Of a stretch of 64,000 nucleotides of DNA, positions 59,342 to 64,000 are shown in pieces (the first letter of the stretch is position 1; the number at the start of each line of letters is the position of its first letter). The stretch is from contig JBMNVR010000010.1 in the NCBI GenBank assembly GCA_050946935.1, forward strand, positions 15,491-79,490, written 5' to 3'. The notes under the pieces are model-generated. The model ran no database searches. It was not told the origin of the DNA and worked only from the letters and a program-made list of their open reading frames with translations. The translations under genes were made by a program, and so were the position numbers. This DNA comes from UQRS01 sp050946935 (GTDB lineage: Bacteria > Bacillota > Clostridia > Oscillospirales > Acutalibacteraceae).

Positions 59342-62272
59342 TTACGCATCCGGGCCTTCCGAAGTATCCGGAGGTTCCATCCCCTCCGGCTGGTTATCCC
59401 GCTTCTCTTCTTCGATATGGACGGTAAAACCGCCTTCCACCCCGTGGACGACCGGGCCGGACTCCTCCGGCTCAGAGAAAAGACGATCCAGCAGATGCGG
59501 CTCCTTCCTTTCCGGATCCGGCTCGCCTTTGGCGTGGCGGCGGCGTTTTCGAACGCCCTCCTGCACCTGCCGCATCCAGTCATCCTCCGCCTCCGGGAGG
59601 GTGTCCCCCCTCTGCACAGCCGATTCCGCGTCGGCCGACGGAGGATCACCCGATATCTCCGTCTGTACCGGCGGAGATGGTTTCTCTGCCGATTCCTCTG
59701 AAAAAGCGGCGGCCAGCGCCTCATCCAGCGCAGGGGCGGGAGAGCCCTCCTCCGGCGGGGTAAATTCCCCGATCAGCCAGGCGTCCCCTGCAATAGAAGC
59801 GTCCAGTTCCTCCCCTTCCGGGTATTCGACCGCAAAAGCGGCCGGACTCTGCCGACGGCGATAGAAGATAACCAGCAGATACACCACCGTCGCGGCCAGC
59901 GCCACCACCGAGATTTTCATGCCGGTCAAAAGGCCGGGGGTCTTGTACCGGAATTCAATGCTGTGCTGTCCGGCGGCAACGCGTACCGCCATAAAACCGA
60001 TGTTGACCTGCTCAATCTCCACCGTCTGGCCGTCAATATAGGCCGTCCAGCCGTCCTCTTCATACGGGACCGAGAAAAAGACCAGATTCTCCCGTTCAAG
60101 ATCGACCGTCGCGGTAAAACCATTGCTGGTTCCGGTAAAATCGGTGCTGGCGGTCTCCGCACGGGCGGCGCTGTCAGCAGCCAGCGCGCTGTCGGTGAAA
60201 TAAATCTGCCGCGAACCGCTTTTCCCGCTCAAACTCGCGCTTTCCGAATCGCCCAGCACATCATAATCCTTGCTGAGCGGAGTCAGGATATCCTGATGCC
60301 GTTCGATCTGCTCATCGGAAAGCAGAATCGCCTTGAGCATCATGTGGGAACGGTTTTCCTCGCCATAAGCGTCGCACTGATCCCAGGTCATGTAGTAATC
60401 ATAGGTGAAGCCATAGGGAATATAGTTCTCGTTTTCATAAATCCGGTAACCGCTTTGAGAACCGGCATAGCTCCAGCCGGGCATCTCCGCTTCACCATCG
60501 GAGGCGACAAAATCATCGCCGCCCGACCGATCCAACAAATATTTTACCGAAAGAAGCGGGCGCAGAGCGGCAAATTCGGTCTCTGGTCGGGAGCCGACCC
60601 CGCGTTCAACGCCGCAGTATTCATAAAAATTTGTAACCGAAGCCGGTACGATGGAATGGAACGCCTGAATGCAGGGATATCCCAAATACATGCCGGTGTT
60701 GTCCACGCCGTCAAAAACATCGATCCGGTAATCGTTCTTCCCCTGATCGGGCAGGTCGACTTCCCCCTCGATCAACTGGTCGATGACAACCTCCTTCGGG
60801 TCGTAGGACTGGCTTTTGCCCGTTCCGACAAACACAGCGGCATAGATGACCGAGACAACGCAGACCATCGCGACCGCGGCGTTCATCATCCGGCGGAAGG
60901 ACCTCCTCCGCATTTTATACAGCACAGCGGTCAGAACCAGGGAAACAATCGCAATTCCGCAGGTCACCCAAAACTTGATGAAATAATCCCCTCCGACCTT
61001 GTCGCTGCTGGAGAAAAGGCCGAACGCCTTGATATTGCCCTGATCGTCCACACCGGTCGGCGTCAGGCCGACCAGCAGGGTGAAGAGGCCGGTGATCACC
61101 GCCGACCATTTCAGCCCCCTGCCCCAGTCGACCGAACGATCCTCCAGCGTCAGGACGGTCGCAAGACTCATCATCAGCACCGGCATATAGAACCAGCGGG
61201 CATAATAGGCCGAGTTGAAAGCATAAAAGGCGCTGTTGAGGATCGGCACCATGGCCATAACCGCCAGGATGATGATGAGCCGGCGCAACCAGTTGCCCTT
61301 CTTCGACTGAAGCCAGGCGATCACACCGGTCATACCGAGCACCGGCAGCCACGCGCCGAGCGAGGCCCACTTGACGTCTGCATCGGTGAAAAACACCGGA
61401 CGCGCCGGCAAATCGGGCGGGAAGAAGAAGACCTCGATAATATTCAGATAAATCTGCGGCCGGCCATACAACAGCGCGTTCCAGCCCATCAGCGTGCTGG
61501 TTACCCGATCGTTCTGCATCACCGAATAGAAGGCAGGCAGCAGCAAAAACGCGGCCAGCGCCACGCCGAGAAGAATTTCGACCACCATCCAGAGCAGCCG
61601 GCCGAGCGACAGACTCCAACGATTTGCCAACATCCGCACAAACCAGTAGATCACGCAGAAAACCGCCATGCCGAAGAAGAAAAAGTAGTTGGACAGCGCG
61701 CAGATAAAGGTGGCAAAAACCAGCGGGCCGCGCTTATTTTCAGCGATGTACATCTCCAGCGCGGTGAGCAGCAGAGGAAAGAATATGATTGCCTCATGAA
61801 AATGATTGAAAAAGATGTTGTAAACCGCAAAGCCGGAAAAGGCATAAAGCAGGCCGCCGAGCATGGCCGACTGCGGCGTTTTGACAAACCGGCGGATATA
61901 AAAATAAGCGGTAAACGCCGCGCAGGCAAACTTGAGAATCAACAGCGGCCCCATCAGGTAGGGTACCATCCAGCTCGGAAAAGGCAGCGTCAGCCAGAAA
62001 AATGGACTGCCCAACAGATAAAAGCTGTAGGAACCGATAAAATTAACCCCGAGATCTGTGTTCCAGTTCCAGAAAATCTCTCCCGACCGAACCTTATCAT
62101 GGCACATCTGATAAAACGGGATCTGCTGTACATTAAAATCCCCGTAAAAGATGAAATACCCTTCGTTCATCAGAATAAAAGGCAGGAAAAAGACCGCCGC
62201 GACGCCAAGCGCCAACAGAAAGGTCCTCCCATACATCTCTTTTTGAGACCTCAGCGGATTTACAGACTGCAT
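59342..62272 (-). CDS. YfhO family membrane protein
   Basis: A 976-residue polytopic membrane protein with about 14 helices. The N-terminus shows FILMNEGYFIFYGDFNVQQI and WNWNTDLGVNFIGSYSFYLL, then the HFHEAIIFFPLLL region, as in YfhO proteins. A large extracytoplasmic C-terminal domain (about 500-780) ends DGWTAYIDGQTVEIEQVNIG. YfhO of B. subtilis is involved in glycosylating lipoteichoic acid, so this is a GT-C-type candidate. After the last helix comes an unusual acidic, Pro-rich tail of about 170 residues. Its start overlaps the upstream glycosyltransferase gene by 13 bases. Confidence 0.9.
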   Translation of the reverse strand: MQSVNPLRSQKEMYGRTFLLALGVAAVFFLPFILMNEGYFIFYGDFNVQQIPFYQMCHDKVRSGEIFWNWNTDLGVNFIGSYSFYLLGSPFFWLTLPFPSWMVPYLMGPLLILKFACAAFTAYFYIRRFVKTPQSAMLGGLLYAFSGFAVYNIFFNHFHEAIIFFPLLLTALEMYIAENKRGPLVFATFICALSNYFFFFGMAVFCVIYWFVRMLANRWSLSLGRLLWMVVEILLGVALAAFLLLPAFYSVMQNDRVTSTLMGWNALLYGRPQIYLNIIEVFFFPPDLPARPVFFTDADVKWASLGAWLPVLGMTGVIAWLQSKKGNWLRRLIIILAVMAMVPILNSAFYAFNSAYYARWFYMPVLMMSLATVLTLEDRSVDWGRGLKWSAVITGLFTLLVGLTPTGVDDQGNIKAFGLFSSSDKVGGDYFIKFWVTCGIAIVSLVLTAVLYKMRRRSFRRMMNAAVAMVCVVSVIYAAVFVGTGKSQSYDPKEVVIDQLIEGEVDLPDQGKNDYRIDVFDGVDNTGMYLGYPCIQAFHSIVPASVTNFYEYCGVERGVGSRPETEFAALRPLLSVKYLLDRSGGDDFVASDGEAEMPGWSYAGSQSGYRIYENENYIPYGFTYDYYMTWDQCDAYGEENRSHMMLKAILLSDEQIERHQDILTPLSKDYDVLGDSESASLSGKSGSRQIYFTDSALAADSAARAETASTDFTGTSNGFTATVDLERENLVFFSVPYEEDGWTAYIDGQTVEIEQVNIGFMAVRVAAGQHSIEFRYKTPGLLTGMKISVVALAATVVYLLVIFYRRRQSPAAFAVEYPEGEELDASIAGDAWLIGEFTPPEEGSPAPALDEALAAAFSEESAEKPSPPVQTEISGDPPSADAESAVQRGDTLPEAEDDWMRQVQEGVRKRRRHAKGEPDPERKEPHLLDRLFSEPEESGPVVHGVEGGFTVHIEEEKRDNQPEGMEPPDTSEGPDA

Positions 62273-63588
62273 GCTTTCGTCTCCTCTCCGGCAATCATTT
62301 GCGGCGCATCCTTTGTTCCCTGTGTTTCAGGCACGGCCGGCTCTGCTTTCAGAAAATAGGAAATACACGCCCAGGCGGTGTACAGGAACAACAGAAAATT
62401 CACCGCCGACATCAAGGGCAGGATCAAATCGTCAAACCGCGCCTCCCACGGCGTTTCCCAGTTGCCGATGTGGAAAAGGAGGATCATGAACTGGTTCAGC
62501 GCCGTCATGACCGTAAGCGCGACAAAGCTGATACCGAAGCGCCGTTTGCGGGTCACCAGATACGCCATCAACGCAAAGGGAAGCACCACGATCTGATACC
62601 GCTCGTGCATGCGCGTCATAAACATGAAAACGCACTGCATAAAGAACAGGCCGCCTACCCAGCCGTTTCTCCGACTGCCGCGAAAATACATCAAAAGCAG
62701 CAAAAGGGCTGCGCAGCCTACCATGACATACCCGAACATCTGATAGGTAAAGGGGCCGATCAGGGACTCAGTATCCTCGATCCAGTGGGCCCAGTCCAAT
62801 CCCATCATGCCATAAAAATTAAAGCAGTACAAAGAGCAATAGGGGTATTTCCCTGCCCCGCCGAGATACACGTCAAAGAAAAGCAGCGGATTGCCCGAGC
62901 CGATCATAAAGGGCAGGAACACCACAACCACGGCAGCGGCAGCCACGCCGAGGGCGGGCAGAAGCTTTTTCCATTTGAATTGACACCGCCACACAAGTTC
63001 GCATAAAAATACCGGGGTAAACATCAGACTTTGATACTTGGTCAGACCGGCGACGGCGAAGAAAAACGCGCCGAGCACCGGCCTCTCCTCCGCGACATAC
63101 CAAAAGGCCAACAGCAGAAAAAAACACATGACCGAGTCAGTCTGGCCCCACAAGGTTGAGTTGAAAAACATGGACGGATTAAACAACCAGGCCATCGCGC
63201 CGATCAACCCGATCTTTTGACCGAATTTCTCCGAACAGACCCGGTAAAGAAAAATGCCGCACAGGCAGTCAAACACGATGGGGAAAATTTTCAGAAGGAA
63301 CATCTGCGTATAAATATTGGCGTCGGTTCCGCCCACCACACGATATACAAGTCCGACAAGGTACAAAGGAATCAGATACAGCGGCGGGTAATCCAGCGAA
63401 ATTTCCTCCGCCCGGGCGTAAACGTTGAACAGTCCGTTTGGCAAATCAACCGCCCAGGACCGATACCAAAAGGTATCCATCTTATTGATATAAGCGACGC
63501 CGACCAGCAGCCGGAGCAGCACCGCAAATCCAAACAAAAAAATCAGGGAGAAAATCCACATCTCCCTCTCCTGCTTTTTCGTGTCCAT
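62260..63588 (-). CDS. GT-C family glycosyltransferase (polyprenol-linked mannosyltransferase type)
   Basis: A 442-residue membrane protein with about ten helices. An extracytoplasmic acidic motif, EEISLDYPPLYLIPLYLVGL, follows the first helix, and KIFPIVFDCLCGIFLYRVC and NSTLWGQTDSVMCFFLLLAF are typical of DUF2029/GT87-GT39-like lipid-linked sugar transferases. ATG 63588 follows GAGGAGTTGCC; the upstream frame extension is leader sequence. It is coupled to yfhO downstream (13-bp overlap), so the two probably decorate the same surface polymer. Confidence 0.82.
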   Translation of the reverse strand: MDTKKQEREMWIFSLIFLFGFAVLLRLLVGVAYINKMDTFWYRSWAVDLPNGLFNVYARAEEISLDYPPLYLIPLYLVGLVYRVVGGTDANIYTQMFLLKIFPIVFDCLCGIFLYRVCSEKFGQKIGLIGAMAWLFNPSMFFNSTLWGQTDSVMCFFLLLAFWYVAEERPVLGAFFFAVAGLTKYQSLMFTPVFLCELVWRCQFKWKKLLPALGVAAAAVVVVFLPFMIGSGNPLLFFDVYLGGAGKYPYCSLYCFNFYGMMGLDWAHWIEDTESLIGPFTYQMFGYVMVGCAALLLLLMYFRGSRRNGWVGGLFFMQCVFMFMTRMHERYQIVVLPFALMAYLVTRKRRFGISFVALTVMTALNQFMILLFHIGNWETPWEARFDDLILPLMSAVNFLLFLYTAWACISYFLKAEPAVPETQGTKDAPQMIAGEETKACSL

Positions 63589-63814
63589 CGGCAACTCCTC
63601 TTTTCTACAAATTTGAGACCGTTCGTTCTTTGTACCCGTCAAGCGTCGGGGCATGACCCGGACATTTTCCAAAATCCGGTCGCACACACGGTAAAAACGC
63701 CCAATCGCCCCTACCGACATATCCTTTTTCGGGTGGAGCGTGCGCCTTTGCGGTGGATGCGAAAAACAGCGGTCGAAAGGTACGACAAAATCCAGCAGTA
63801 TATATGATAGATAT

Positions 63815-63843
63815 ATTATACCAGCAAAACGCGATCTTGCCAA
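63815..63843 (-). promoter_or_regulatory. Promoter of the glycosyltransferase-yfhO operon
   Basis: Minus strand TTGGCA (63843-63838), 17-bp spacer, TATAAT (63820-63815). Leader of about 220 bases with no clear structure noticed. Confidence 0.7.
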
Positions 63844-63917
63844 CCCACTTTTTCAGTTGTCCGAAAACACCGGTGTAGGATTACAATAGATGTGTTACAA
63901 AAAAACAAAAAAAGAGT

Positions 63918-63988
63918 AGCGAATAGGAAAAACCTGCTGTACAGTTAAGTTGACAGACAAAACAGCAAAGGCAGGTAACCTATTCGCT
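63918..63988. repeat. Long inverted repeat before a partial gene
   Basis: AGCGAATAGG (63918-63927) plus CCTGC (63933-63937), paired with GCAGG (63971-63975) plus CCTATTCGCT (63979-63988). The outer arm ends directly at an ATG. It resembles the end of an insertion sequence or a structure that shields a transposase start. Confidence 0.55.
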
Positions 63989-64000
63989 ATGAATAAGATA
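63989..64000 (+). CDS. Possible start of a transposase-like gene (four codons)
   Basis: ATG AAT AAG ATA at the window edge, preceded by GGCAGG and the long inverted repeat. Too short to identify; an insertion-sequence transposase is a guess from the upstream structure. Confidence 0.25.

Noticed and set aside
59963..62359. 798-codon frame on the plus strand
   Set aside because: Antisense shadow of yfhO with repetitive His/Gln/Arg composition; the opposite strand has clear membrane-protein coding.
1..64000. tRNA or rRNA genes
   Set aside because: No cloverleaf ending in a TTC-loop/CCA pattern or rRNA-like stretch was recognised on either strand by eye; a tRNAscan run would settle it.

Overview
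The window looks like chromosome of a Gram-positive anaerobe of the class Clostridia, probably an Oscillospiraceae/Ruminococcaceae-type gut bacterium. The evidence is a hrcA-grpE-dnaK-dnaJ operon behind a perfect CIRCE element, consensus sigma-A promoters with strong GGAGG ribosome sites, ThyX instead of ThyA, an ATP-driven 2-hydroxyacyl-CoA dehydratase activase system, dockerin-bearing secreted enzymes, and a BMP-type nucleoside transporter. The backbone is GC-rich. Two stretches, about 2.93-11.04 kb and 38.66-42.83 kb, are visibly AT-rich and foreign.

Layout. 1-2.95 kb: end of a DUF4364 gene, an FMN oxidoreductase, pyrB with a fused PyrI-like zinc domain, and an AraC regulator. 2.93-11.04 kb: acquired island bounded by a 21-bp inverted repeat (one mismatch), with a decayed serine-recombinase end at the left and a broken TnpV gene at the right. 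It carries a LysR regulator and a redox/detoxification operon (two flavodoxin-type proteins, MATE pump, tautomerase, carboxymuconolactone decarboxylase-cupin, PPC-domain protein, iron alcohol dehydrogenase). 11.1-16.1 kb: heat-shock operon. 16.2-17.6 kb: secreted CHAP-SH3-BIG2-dockerin protein. 17.8-22.1 kb: MarR regulator with a heterodimeric ABC exporter. 22.4-28.2 kb: U32 protein, MltG, a 36-residue peptide, and a thyX-tmk-DJ-1-formyl-THF cycloligase operon. 28.4-38.7 kb: PRPP synthetase, FAD oxidoreductase, GH76-type enzyme with an N-terminal dockerin, DegV, glmS, purC-guaA.

38.66-42.83 kb: a compact 4.2-kb integrative element in the 3' end of guaA. It is bounded by a 12-bp repeat that contains the guaA stop codon. 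It encodes a tyrosine integrase, a sigma-70-like factor behind a leader with three successive terminator-like hairpins, a second sigma-region-4-like protein, a SIMPL-domain protein and an excisionase-like HTH protein. No structural phage, relaxase or replication genes are visible. This is the best candidate in the window for a poorly described system.

42.9-50.1 kb: two unrecognised proteins and a 2-hydroxyacyl-CoA dehydratase/activase pair with an amidohydrolase. 50.3-56.3 kb: purine uptake and salvage. xpt lies behind a leader with mutually exclusive hairpins and is followed by a BMP lipoprotein, an ABC protein in which ATPase and permease are fused, and a second permease. 56.4-64 kb: DedA, a COG2509 flavoprotein, a 136-bp tandem array built almost entirely of inverted repeats, a YfhO/glycosyltransferase pair, and the start of a possible transposase gene behind a long hairpin.

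All calls come from reading the sequence. No database search was run, so family names rest on recognised motifs and domain order.
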